Positions 1 to 5,596 of a stretch of 5,596 nucleotides of DNA are shown here, piece by piece. A model generated the notes under the pieces. That model was not told the origin of the DNA and ran no database searches. It worked only from the letters and a program-made list of their open reading frames with translations. Position numbers and translations under genes: made by a program. Origin of the DNA: DATEPR01 sp036503065 (lineage in GTDB: Bacteria; Actinomycetota; Actinomycetes; Mycobacteriales; Pseudonocardiaceae); NCBI GenBank assembly GCA_036503065.1, contig DASXXM010000193.1, positions 1-5,596 on the forward strand, written 5' to 3'. Positions within the stretch are counted from its first letter, which is position 1, and every line of letters starts with the position of its first letter.

Positions 1-120
1 TTTGCGCACGCCATCGACCGTGATCCCGAAATTCACCGTTGACGTGCAACCGGTCACCGCCAACATGCCAACGACCAGAACCCCACCCAGCATCGCGCGT
101 CTGTCGATCACGAACAGCAC
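1..120 (-). CDS. N-terminus of a lipoprotein, cut by the left window edge
   Basis: Only about 40 codons are visible, reading leftward out of the window. From the GTG at 120-118 the protein begins with a short n-region (IDRRAML), a hydrophobic core (LGGVLVVGMLAV) and the lipobox VTGC with Cys at residue 25. This is the signature of lipid attachment and anchoring to the outer face of the membrane. The Arg pair (DRRAML) could be a Tat-type export signal; that is a guess from two residues. The mature part starts TSTVNFGITVDGVRK and is too short to assign. The start is uncertain: GTG at 111-109 and ATG at 93-91 are in frame and no strong ribosome binding site chooses between them (a GGGCGGG lies upstream of 120). 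The reading frame is open back to the TAG that ends the EF-hand gene, so co-transcription with it is likely. Function unknown. Confidence 0.6.
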   Translation of the reverse strand, partial: MLFVIDRRAMLGGVLVVGMLAVTGCTSTVNFGITVDGVRK

Positions 121-168
121 ATTATCCCGCCCAGGGAACACACAGGTGAACGACGGCGCTCGGATGAT

Positions 169-738
169 CTAGGCAGGATCGAGGGGACCGAGCAGCCAAC
201 TGCCCGTGGAATCCGGCGTGTCGTCGAAGTAGTAGTCGCGGATCGCGGCCAGCAGGTCATCGGTGGTGACGAAGCCGTCCCCGTCCTGGTCGAGCCGGCG
301 AAACACCTCCCTTGCATCGGCATCGGGCAGGCTCATCAGCGACCCGGTCCAGCGCACGTGCTCGTCGGCGACCAGTCGCCCATCGCCGTCCTCGTCCGCG
401 ATCTCCATGATCACGTCGAGAAACGGGCGGTACCCGTGGTCGAACGACGCCGGCGTCTCCAGCAGGCCCGCGGCGAAGGCGGCCTTGTACTCGGCCGGAC
501 CGATGCGCCCGTCGTCATCGGTGTCGGTCACCGTGGACAGGTGCTCCCACAGCCCCAGGCACAACGCGTCGAGCCGTTGCCGGACCGGCGACTCCGGCAC
601 GAGACCGAACTCCTCGGCCAGTCGAGTCGCTGCCTCGACGAAGTCCCGTCGTTCGATGAAACCGTCGCCGTCGGTGTCGTAGGTCCGGAAACGCCGGGCC
701 AGCTTCCGATCGAGAAACGCCGAGATCTCCACGGTCAC
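169..738 (-). CDS. EF-hand calcium-binding protein, calerythrin-like
   Basis: This is a 189-residue soluble protein with four EF-hand loops. Loop 1 is at 21-32 (DTDGDGFIERRD), loop 2 at 72-83 (DTDDDGRIGPAE), loop 3 at 115-126 (DEDGDGRLVADE) and loop 4 at 150-161 (DQDGDGFVTTDD). All four have acidic residues at loop positions 1, 3 and 5 and Gly at 6. Loops 2 and 3 have the usual Glu at position 12; loops 1 and 4 have Asp, which often favours weaker or mixed Ca/Mg binding. Length and arrangement match actinomycete calerythrin and sarcoplasmic-calcium-protein relatives, thought to buffer or sense cytoplasmic calcium. No signal peptide or membrane segment is seen. The frame stays open to a GTG at 894, but homology begins near VTVEISAFLDRK, so GTG 738 is preferred (GTG 732 is also possible). 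No good ribosome binding site precedes either. The lipoprotein gene follows after 48 bases. Family call strong; start moderate. Confidence 0.9.
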   Translation of the reverse strand: MTVEISAFLDRKLARRFRTYDTDGDGFIERRDFVEAATRLAEEFGLVPESPVRQRLDALCLGLWEHLSTVTDTDDDGRIGPAEYKAAFAAGLLETPASFDHGYRPFLDVIMEIADEDGDGRLVADEHVRWTGSLMSLPDADAREVFRRLDQDGDGFVTTDDLLAAIRDYYFDDTPDSTGSWLLGPLDPA

Positions 739-764
739 AGGAAAGCCGGGTTCAGCGGCGACGA

Positions 765-904
765 CAAGAGCGCAACCGGGCAATGTTGCGTGACGAAGCC
801 AATACCCGTTCGTGGCAACCAGGCACTCCACCGGCCTGCCCGCCGCGCTCGCCTGGCTCTCCGACCGTTTCGCCGGCCTGCCCGCTCCGACCACCTGCTT
901 TTGA
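765..904 (+). pseudogene. Decayed 3' end of a secretory lipase gene
   Basis: In the plus frame ending at the TGA at 902-904, the sequence reads YPFVATRHSTG, then LPAALAWLSDRF, then AGLPAPTTCF. From memory, this matches the C-terminus of actinomycete secretory lipases (LIP family), which usually end in a 'LPAALAWLxDRFAGxPAPxxC' pattern. The same frame carries a TGA at 791-793, and nothing lipase-like is visible further upstream, where the EF-hand gene begins on the other strand. It therefore looks like the last few dozen codons of a broken gene, cut when the left-hand genes were brought in or by a deletion. The left limit given here is approximate. The similarity is short and remembered, not searched. 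The alternative is a chance open stretch in G+C-rich DNA. If the call is right, it also supports starting the EF-hand gene at 738 rather than 894. Confidence 0.5.
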
Positions 905-931
905 CCATCAGATATCGACGTGTCCTAGGGT
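901..931 (+). promoter_or_regulatory. Candidate promoter of the amidase gene
   Basis: TTGACC at 901-906 resembles a -35 box, and TAGGGT at 926-931 resembles the actinomycete -10 consensus (TAnnnT). The spacing is 19 bases, one or two longer than ideal. Transcription would begin near 938 and give a short leader containing the ribosome binding site. This rests on sequence pattern only. Confidence 0.35.
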
Positions 932-943
932 GGGGATCTCGGC

Positions 944-951
944 GAAGGAGG
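944..951 (+). promoter_or_regulatory. Ribosome binding site that sets the amidase start
   Basis: GAAGGAGG is a near-perfect Shine-Dalgarno sequence ending five bases before the GTG at 957. It fixes that start even though the frame stays open upstream to an ATG at 783. Confidence 0.85.
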
Positions 952-956
952 CACAC

Positions 957-2501
957 GTGACGGCTCTGCCCCCACCTGATGCGGCCCGGCTGGCGGCACT
1001 CAGCGAACATTTCGGGTTCGGCCTGTCCGAGGCGGAACTCGCGGATTTCGCGCCGGCAGTGGCCGACACTTTAGAGGCATCGGTCGCCGTCGAGGCGCTC
1101 TACGACCGCATCGCACCCACGCCGCCGGAACGCGCCTGGGACATCCCCACGCCTGAGCAGAACCCGCTGGGTGCCTGGTACGTCACGACGTCGATCAAGG
1201 AATCCGAGGACGGCCCGCTGGCCGGACGCACCGTCGCCGTCAAGGACAACATCGCGGTCGCGGGCGTGCCGATGATGAACGGATCGCGTTCGGTGGAGGG
1301 CTTCGTGCCGCGACGCGACGCCGTGGTGGTCCGCAGGCTGCTGGACGCGGGCGCGACCGTCAAGGGCAAGGCGGTGTGCGAGGACCTGTGCTTCTCCGGT
1401 GGCAGCTTCACATCACAGCCGGCGCCGGTGCGTAACCCGTGGGACGTAACCCGGAACGCCGGCGGGTCGTCGAGCGGCAGCGGCGCGTTGGTCGCGAGCG
1501 GGGAGGTCGACCTGGCGTTGGGCGGTGACCAGGGCGGCTCGATCCGCATTCCGAGCGCGTTCTGCGGTGTGGTCGGGCACAAGCCGACCCACGGATTGGT
1601 GCCCTACACCGGCGCGTTCCCGATCGAGCGGACGATCGACCATCTCGGCCCGATCACCCGCACCGTCGCCGACGCGGCCCTCGCGCTCACCGTCCTGGCA
1701 GGCGTGGACGGCCAGGACCCGCGCCAGCCCGACAAGATCGAGCCGGTCGACTACCTGGCGGCGCTCAAGGAATCAGCGTCCGGCCTGCGGGTGGGTGTGG
1801 TAGGCGAGGGCTTTGCCACCGCCGTGTCGGAGCCGGGTGTCGACCAGTCGGTACGGGCCGCCGTCGAGGTACTCCGCTGGGCCGGGCTGGCGGTGGCCGA
1901 GGTGTCGATCCCGTGGCACGTCGACGCGATGCACGTATGGAACGTGATCGCGACCGAAGGCGCGTCGTACCAGATGATCGACGGCAACGGCTACGGCATG
2001 AACGTCGAGGACTTCTACGACCCCGACCTGATGGCCCACTACGCCCGGCAGCGCCGGGCACGCGGCGCGGAACTGTCCAAGACCGTCCAGCTGGTCGGGC
2101 TGTCCGGCCGGTACACGTACGAGGTCGGCGGCGGCCGGTACTACGCGATGGCCCGCCACCTCGCCCGCGAACTACGCAACGCCTACGACACCGCCCTGGA
2201 CGAGTTCGACGTCCTCGCGATGCCCACCCTGCCGTACACCGCACGAAAGATCCCGCCAGCGGACGTCCCACTGACCGACTACCTGGACACCGCACTGTCG
2301 ATGATCGGCAACACGGCACCCTTCGACGTGTCCGGCCATCCCGCGTGCACGGTCCCGGCCGGCCTGGTCGACGGCCTACCCGCCGGCCTGATGCTCATCG
2401 GCCGGCGGTTCGCCGACGCCACCGTCCTCCGCGTGGCGCACACCTACGAACAGGCGATCGGCGGTTTCCCCAGGCCGCCGGGGGTCTCCGGAGATCGTTG
2501 A
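957..2501 (+). CDS. Amidase-signature amidase, Rhodococcus nitrile-pathway type
   Basis: The product is a 514-residue cytoplasmic enzyme expected to hydrolyse carboxamides to the acid plus ammonia. The amidase-signature core is complete: Lys96 in VAVKDNI, the Gly/Ser block GGSSSGSGA at 169-177 with cis-Ser171, and nucleophile Ser195 in DQGGSIRIPSAFCG. The spacings Lys-Ser 75 and Ser-Ser 24 equal those of the known triad of mammalian FAAH (K142, S217, S241). Blocks such as NPLGAWYVTTSI (69-80), VPMMNGSRSVEGF (104-116), CEDLCFSGGSF (141-151) and the segment after VPYTGAFPIERTIDHLGPI strongly recall the Rhodococcus enantioselective amidases (about 520 residues) that act after nitrile hydratase. 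Those enzymes also have an N-terminal helical domain of about 80 residues, as seen here. No nitrile hydratase, aldoxime dehydratase or regulator is visible in this window, so the natural substrate is open. The start is set by a strong ribosome binding site. There is no signal peptide. Family call very secure; nitrile role inferred. Confidence 0.95.
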   Translation: MTALPPPDAARLAALSEHFGFGLSEAELADFAPAVADTLEASVAVEALYDRIAPTPPERAWDIPTPEQNPLGAWYVTTSIKESEDGPLAGRTVAVKDNIAVAGVPMMNGSRSVEGFVPRRDAVVVRRLLDAGATVKGKAVCEDLCFSGGSFTSQPAPVRNPWDVTRNAGGSSSGSGALVASGEVDLALGGDQGGSIRIPSAFCGVVGHKPTHGLVPYTGAFPIERTIDHLGPITRTVADAALALTVLAGVDGQDPRQPDKIEPVDYLAALKESASGLRVGVVGEGFATAVSEPGVDQSVRAAVEVLRWAGLAVAEVSIPWHVDAMHVWNVIATEGASYQMIDGNGYGMNVEDFYDPDLMAHYARQRRARGAELSKTVQLVGLSGRYTYEVGGGRYYAMARHLARELRNAYDTALDEFDVLAMPTLPYTARKIPPADVPLTDYLDTALSMIGNTAPFDVSGHPACTVPAGLVDGLPAGLMLIGRRFADATVLRVAHTYEQAIGGFPRPPGVSGDR

Positions 2502-2591
2502 CGATTCGTCGGTTCAGCAGTTGGTCATCGGGAGTTCGCACGCCGGTCGGGTGGCGCGCCGTACGGTCTGGGGCATCCCGTTGTGGCGTGC

Positions 2592-2596
2592 GGAGG
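2592..2596 (+). promoter_or_regulatory. Ribosome binding site that sets the phosphoesterase start
   Basis: GGAGG lies seven bases before the GTG at 2604. An in-frame GTG at 2583 lies upstream of this site and has no such signal. Starting at 2604 also gives a cleaner signal peptide. Confidence 0.75.
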
Positions 2597-2603
2597 TGGG
2601 CCC

Positions 2604-4703
2604 GTGTGGTACGTCAGGAACTTCTCGGCTCTGGTCGCGGTTGCTGCCGTGGTGGCTGCGGCGGGTGGTACCGCGTCGGCCAGCGGCGGGACGACCACCG
2701 GGGCCGGCTGTGTGCTGAACAGTGCGAATCCGGCCATTCAGCATGTTATCTACCTTCAGTTCGACAATACGCATTTCACACGGGACAACCCGAACGTGCC
2801 CAGTGACCTGGAGCAGATGCCCAATCTGCTGCACTTCATCACCGGCAACGGCTCGCTCGTCACGCACGAGCACACGCCGCTGATCTCGCACACCGCCAAC
2901 GACATCGTCACGGCCGAGACCGGGGTCTACGGCGACAAGCACGGCATGCCGATCGCGAACTCGTACAACTACTACACGCCGGGCGGCGCGTCGAACGCCG
3001 CCGGCTCGTTCGCGTACTGGACCGATCCGATCGTCGACTTCACCACGCCGAACAGTGCGCCGGTCGGTGACGGCACGCCGACGATGGTCACGCCGTCCGG
3101 CGCCAACGCGCCCGCGCCGTGGGTGCCCTACACGCGTGCCGGCTGTGACTTCGGCACGGTCGCCGCGGCGAACACCGAACTCGAGAACACCGTGCCGGAC
3201 GTGGCGAACGTGTTCGGTGCGAACTCGCCGCAGGCCGCGGAAGCGGCGGATCCGAACCAGCAGAACAAGGCGACCTCGGACTTCGAGGGCCTCGCGGTCC
3301 ACTGCGCGGTCACGTCCAGCACCTGCGCGCACACCACCGGCGCGGTCGCCGACCGGCTGCCCAGCGAGCCGCACGGCTACTCGGGCTTCAAGGCGTTGTA
3401 CGGCAACAAGTTCGTGCAGCCGTTCATCAGCCCGTCCGGGCCGGTGCGGGACCTGTCCGGCAACGTGATCACCGACGGCAACGGCAACGTCGGCTTCCCC
3501 GGCTACAACGCCATGATCGGCGCGAACGCGCTGTCCTACACGCTGGACATGCAGACGCACGGCGTGCCGGTGACGTACACGTACCTGACCGACCTGCACG
3601 AGTCGTGGCAGACCGGCAATCCGTTCGGGCCGGGCGAAGCCGGTTACGTGCAGCAGGCGCGGGCCGAGAACGCCGCGTTCGGCACGTTCTTCGGTGACCT
3701 GGCCGCACACGGCATCACCACGGCCAACACACTGTTCGTGATCACGGCGGACGAGGGCGACCACTTCGTCGGCGGCCCGCCCAGCCCGACCGGCTGCGAC
3801 GGCGTGCACGTGGCCTGCACGTACAACCGGATCGGCGAGGTCGACGCGAACCTCAACGGTCTGCTGGGCGCGCAGGGCGTGACGACGCCGACCGACGTGT
3901 CCGCGGACTCCGCGCCCGCGCTCTACGCGCACAACCAGCCCGGCCGCACCGATCCAGCCGTGCGTACGCTCGCGCGGACGTCGGCCACGCTGACCGCGCC
4001 CGACCTGGCCACCGGGCGGACCACCCCGCTGGTCCAGTTCATGGCGGACCCGGTCGAGGAACGCCTGCTGCATCTGGTCACCGGCGACCCGAAGCGCACG
4101 CCGAGCCTGGTGCTGTTCGGCAACGACGACTTCTGGATCACAGGCGGCAGCACCTCATGCGGTGGTTCGTGCGTCAATGAGAACCCGTCCGAGGCATGGA
4201 ACCACGGCGACGTGCAGCCGCAGATCACCACGACATGGCTGGGCCTGGCCGGCCCCGGTGTGGCACACCACGGCGTCGACAACTCGACGTGGTCTGACCA
4301 CACCGACATCCGGCCGACGATGCTGGCACTGCTGGGCCTGCACGACGACTACACCTCAGACGGCCGGGTATTGCTCGAGGACACCACCACGCACCTGCCG
4401 GCGGCCCAGCGCGACCGACTGCTCCAACTCGGCCGGCTCTACACCCAACTCAACGCGGCCGTAGGCACGTTCGGCACAGCCACACTGCGCGCGTCAACCG
4501 TCGCACTGGCCAGCGCCTCCCCCACCGACCGCGACTACACGACGATCGAGAACACCCTGCAGCGGCTAGGCACCGAACGCGACGCACTGGTCGCAGCGAT
4601 CCGTACCGTCCTGACCAACACCGATCACCCGAATGTCGCGGCAGCCGACGACCTGAACGCCCAGGCACAACACCTGCTCACCCAGGCCCTGGGACTCGGC
4701 TAG
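2604..4703 (+). CDS. Secreted alkaline-phosphatase-superfamily phosphoesterase
   Basis: The product is a 699-residue exported protein. Residues 1-26 form a Sec signal peptide (Arg5, hydrophobic stretch 8-20, cleavage likely after ASA at 24-26). The catalytic fold is suggested by HVIYLQFDN (47-55, candidate metal ligand Asp54), LISHTAND (93-100, Thr97 or Ser95 as candidate nucleophile) followed by GVYGDKHG, then YLTDLHESW (Asp330, His332), FVITADEGDH (Asp383, His387) and SDHTDIRPTMLALLGL (Asp565, His566). That order of Asp/His ligands and the final 'DHTDIRPT' block is typical of the alkaline phosphatase/sulfatase/phosphoesterase superfamily. Eight cysteines in the mature protein lie mostly in close pairs, which fits disulfides outside the cell. 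The last 105 or so residues are helical and polar with no domain I recognise. The substrate cannot be read from sequence: phosphomonoester, phosphodiester and phospholipid are all possible. The gene stands 102 bases after the amidase and probably has its own promoter. Confidence 0.85.
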   Translation: MWYVRNFSALVAVAAVVAAAGGTASASGGTTTGAGCVLNSANPAIQHVIYLQFDNTHFTRDNPNVPSDLEQMPNLLHFITGNGSLVTHEHTPLISHTANDIVTAETGVYGDKHGMPIANSYNYYTPGGASNAAGSFAYWTDPIVDFTTPNSAPVGDGTPTMVTPSGANAPAPWVPYTRAGCDFGTVAAANTELENTVPDVANVFGANSPQAAEAADPNQQNKATSDFEGLAVHCAVTSSTCAHTTGAVADRLPSEPHGYSGFKALYGNKFVQPFISPSGPVRDLSGNVITDGNGNVGFPGYNAMIGANALSYTLDMQTHGVPVTYTYLTDLHESWQTGNPFGPGEAGYVQQARAENAAFGTFFGDLAAHGITTANTLFVITADEGDHFVGGPPSPTGCDGVHVACTYNRIGEVDANLNGLLGAQGVTTPTDVSADSAPALYAHNQPGRTDPAVRTLARTSATLTAPDLATGRTTPLVQFMADPVEERLLHLVTGDPKRTPSLVLFGNDDFWITGGSTSCGGSCVNENPSEAWNHGDVQPQITTTWLGLAGPGVAHHGVDNSTWSDHTDIRPTMLALLGLHDDYTSDGRVLLEDTTTHLPAAQRDRLLQLGRLYTQLNAAVGTFGTATLRASTVALASASPTDRDYTTIENTLQRLGTERDALVAAIRTVLTNTDHPNVAAADDLNAQAQHLLTQALGLG

Positions 4704-4719
4704 GTGTAGCCGACCGCCA

Positions 4720-4776
4720 CGTTGAAGATTGAACACCCGTTCAACGGTAGAGCCGTACTTATTGAAAGCATTCAAA
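4720..4776. repeat. Cluster of five TTGAA/TTCAA pentamers forming hairpins
   Basis: TTGAA occurs at 4722-4726, 4729-4733 and 4762-4766, and its complement TTCAA at 4740-4744 and 4771-4775. They pair as TTGAAC-accc-GTTCAA (4729-4744) and TTGAA-agca-TTCAA (4762-4775), with a second possible stem CGTTGAA/TTCAACG (4720-4726 with 4740-4746). The centres of the two compact hairpins are 32 bases apart, about three helical turns. The patch is markedly A+T-richer than its surroundings. It could be protein-binding sites next to the tRNA fragment or a transcription end after the phosphoesterase gene, but no T-run follows either stem. Confidence 0.6.
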
Positions 4777-4784
4777 CCGATGTG

Positions 4785-4836
4785 TGCGCCGCCAGGGCTC
4801 GAACCTCGAACCCGCTGTTTAAGAGCCAGCTGCTCT
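4785..4836 (-). pseudogene. Degenerate 3' fragment of tRNA-Lys(CUU), probable attachment-site remnant
   Basis: Read on the minus strand, the segment begins AGAGCAGC, passes through an anticodon loop CTCTTAA (anticodon CUU), then GCGGGTTCGAGGTTCGAG and ends CCCTGGCGGCGCA. This follows the 3' two thirds of an actinomycete tRNA-Lys(CUU). It is not a working tRNA. The closing pair of the anticodon stem is G-A, the T-loop is one base short against the form I remember, a T-stem pair is lost, and the 5' acceptor strand, 5' D-stem and D-loop are absent: upstream of AGAGC the sequence is CCGGCCGCG. Loss of the 5' part with the 3' part kept is what tRNA-targeting integrases leave at the far end of an inserted element. 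The 3' end points away from the DUF2637 gene, as that model requires. The alternative is a simple tRNA pseudogene. Confidence 0.7.
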
Positions 4837-4939
4837 CGCGGCCGGGCGGTGCCGAATGATGCCGCACCGTGCCATTCGCCCACGTCAGGTACTACCAGGG
4901 GGTATCGGAGCCTGTCGGACGGTACCGCACTGTCCCGGC

Positions 4940-4966
4940 GGGTGCGTTAGCTCGTCGTTAGCACCC
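4940..4966. repeat. Inverted repeat enclosing two CGTTAGC copies upstream of the membrane-protein gene
   Basis: GGGTGC at 4940-4945 and GCACCC at 4961-4966 form a six-base inverted repeat around a 15-base spacer. CGTTAGC occurs as a direct repeat at 4945-4951 and 4956-4962, 11 bases apart and so about one helical turn. The group sits 33 bases before the DUF2637 start codon, where an operator or activator site would be expected. An eight-base palindrome CGGTACCG lies at 4920-4927. No convincing -10/-35 pair was found. Confidence 0.4.
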
Positions 4967-4998
4967 ACGACTCGTATCGGCCGGCCAGGTGGTGCCCG

Positions 4999-5596
4999 AT
5001 GACCGCGATCTTCAACGACCGCCTACTGAGTACTCAGCCGACCACGGAGGACAGGGCCACCGACCGAGAGCGGTTGGCGACCATCGAGCGGCGACTGCTC
5101 CGAGTGATCCAGTGGATCATCTACGGTGGCGTGGTCCTGCTGACCCTCGGGGCAGGAGCGCTGTCCTGGTCGCATCTGGTCAACATCGCCGCCACCAACG
5201 GGCACATCGCGCCGAGGGAACTGCTGTTCCTCTTCCCGACCATCATCGACGGGTTCATGGCGCTCAGTTCCGGTGTCATCGTGCGCCACGCGCTCACCGA
5301 CGAGTTGGGTTGGCGTACCTGGTACGCCGGGGTGCTGGCCGGCGCGACCGCGAGCCTGAGCATCTGCCTGAACATCCAGGACGCCACCGGCACCGTGCTC
5401 GTGGCGGCCTGGGCGCTGCCAGGCATCGCGCCGGCGCTGTTCATGCTCGGCACCGAGTTGGGGTTGAGCGAGTTGCGCGTGGCCATGCGGTCGCTGCGGG
5501 CACGCGTTAGCGCAGCTCAGCCGCCACCGGTACCTGCGCCGGTGCCTCCGTCGAAGAAGGACATGGTGCGGACGGTTCTGCGGGAGATGAACTGGG
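4999..5596 (+). CDS. DUF2637-type integral membrane protein of a mobile element, 3' end missing
   Basis: 199 codons are visible with no stop before the window edge. A basic, charged N-terminus (residues 1-35) precedes four predicted membrane helices at about 36-55, 75-95, 108-124 and 133-152. Helix 2 carries the hallmark PTIIDGFMALSSGV of DUF2637 proteins, and SICLNIQDA and the APALFMLGTELGL block also fit that family. A proline-rich linker (PPPVPAPVPP, 175-184) leads to SKKDMVRTVLREMNW, perhaps the start of a cytoplasmic DNA-binding domain; that is a guess because the rest is cut off. The family is common in actinomycete integrative-conjugative elements and plasmids, next to spd and traB-type transfer genes, where it is thought to help plasmid spread between hyphae. 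The ATG is preceded by AGGTGG (4987-4992) at six bases. Together with the tRNA fragment to its left, it suggests the first gene of an integrated element. Confidence 0.8.
   Translation, partial: MTAIFNDRLLSTQPTTEDRATDRERLATIERRLLRVIQWIIYGGVVLLTLGAGALSWSHLVNIAATNGHIAPRELLFLFPTIIDGFMALSSGVIVRHALTDELGWRTWYAGVLAGATASLSICLNIQDATGTVLVAAWALPGIAPALFMLGTELGLSELRVAMRSLRARVSAAQPPPVPAPVPPSKKDMVRTVLREMNW

Noticed and set aside
831..885. 13-base direct repeat CCGGCCTGCCCGC at 831 and 873
   Set aside because: Both copies encode a GLPA motif in the lipase-like frame with the usual codons, so a special repeat is not needed to explain it.
739..894. 52-codon N-terminal extension of the EF-hand protein
   Set aside because: It has no family similarity and is antisense to the lipase-like remnant. 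The protein family begins close to the GTG at 738.
783..956. 58-codon N-terminal extension of the amidase
   Set aside because: The extension is proline-rich and unlike the family, overlaps the lipase remnant in another frame, and a perfect ribosome binding site precedes GTG 957.
358..960. 200-codon plus-strand open frame over the EF-hand gene
   Set aside because: It is opposite a clear four-EF-hand protein, is arginine-rich and lacks a recognisable motif.
2502..2603. Promoter or terminator in the gap between the amidase and phosphoesterase genes
   Set aside because: Candidate boxes (TTCGCA, TACGGT) are spaced too far apart, and the only inverted repeat (GACGATTCGTC) has a one-base centre. 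Nothing beyond the ribosome binding site can be supported.
2514..4073. 519-codon open frame on the minus strand
   Set aside because: It is antisense to the phosphoesterase gene. Its product is dominated by Arg, Gly and Val with no domain, as expected from the opposite strand of G+C-rich coding DNA.
4681..4693. Palindrome CCCAGGCCCTGGG at the end of the phosphoesterase gene
   Set aside because: The centre is a single base, so it cannot fold as a usual terminator hairpin. It lies in codons and has no T-run after it.
4729..4950. 73-codon plus-strand open frame
   Set aside because: It reads through the complement of the tRNA fragment (giving the familiar PPGLEPRTR artefact) and has no ribosome binding site.
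1..5596. CRISPR array, insertion sequence or complete RNA gene
   Set aside because: No regularly spaced repeats, transposase-like frame or terminal inverted repeats, and no intact tRNA or rRNA gene were seen on either strand.

Overview
This is a high-G+C actinomycete window. Coding frames end almost every codon in G or C, starts are mostly GTG, and the protein families point to a filamentous actinomycete, perhaps a pseudonocardial or streptomycete-like genus. The genus is inference; the phylum-level call is strong.

Left part (1-956). Two minus-strand genes read toward the left edge: a soluble protein with four EF-hands (calerythrin-like) and, 48 bases downstream, the N-terminus of a lipoprotein cut by the window edge. 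Between the EF-hand gene and the next plus-strand gene lies a short plus-strand stretch that reads like the last few dozen codons of a secretory (LIP-family) lipase, with an internal stop and no 5' part. I take it to be a decayed gene end.

Middle (957-4703). Two complete plus-strand genes follow. The first is an amidase-signature enzyme closely resembling the Rhodococcus amidases of nitrile metabolism, with an intact Lys-cisSer-Ser triad. The second is a secreted protein of the alkaline-phosphatase/phosphoesterase superfamily with a Sec signal peptide, eight cysteines and a helical C-terminal extension. They are 102 bases apart and each has its own clear ribosome binding site. Nothing shows that they work together.

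Right part (4704-5596). An A+T-rich patch holds five TTGAA/TTCAA pentamers arranged as hairpins. Next comes a degenerate 3' fragment of a tRNA-Lys(CUU) gene on the minus strand. About 160 bases further on starts a four-helix membrane protein with a DUF2637-type domain, a family typical of actinomycete integrative-conjugative elements and plasmids (Spd/Tra accessory proteins). A 3' tRNA fragment with its 3' end pointing outward, followed inward by a DUF2637 gene, is what the distal end of an element integrated into a tRNA gene should look like. My main inference is that the window ends just inside such an element, with ordinary chromosome to its left.
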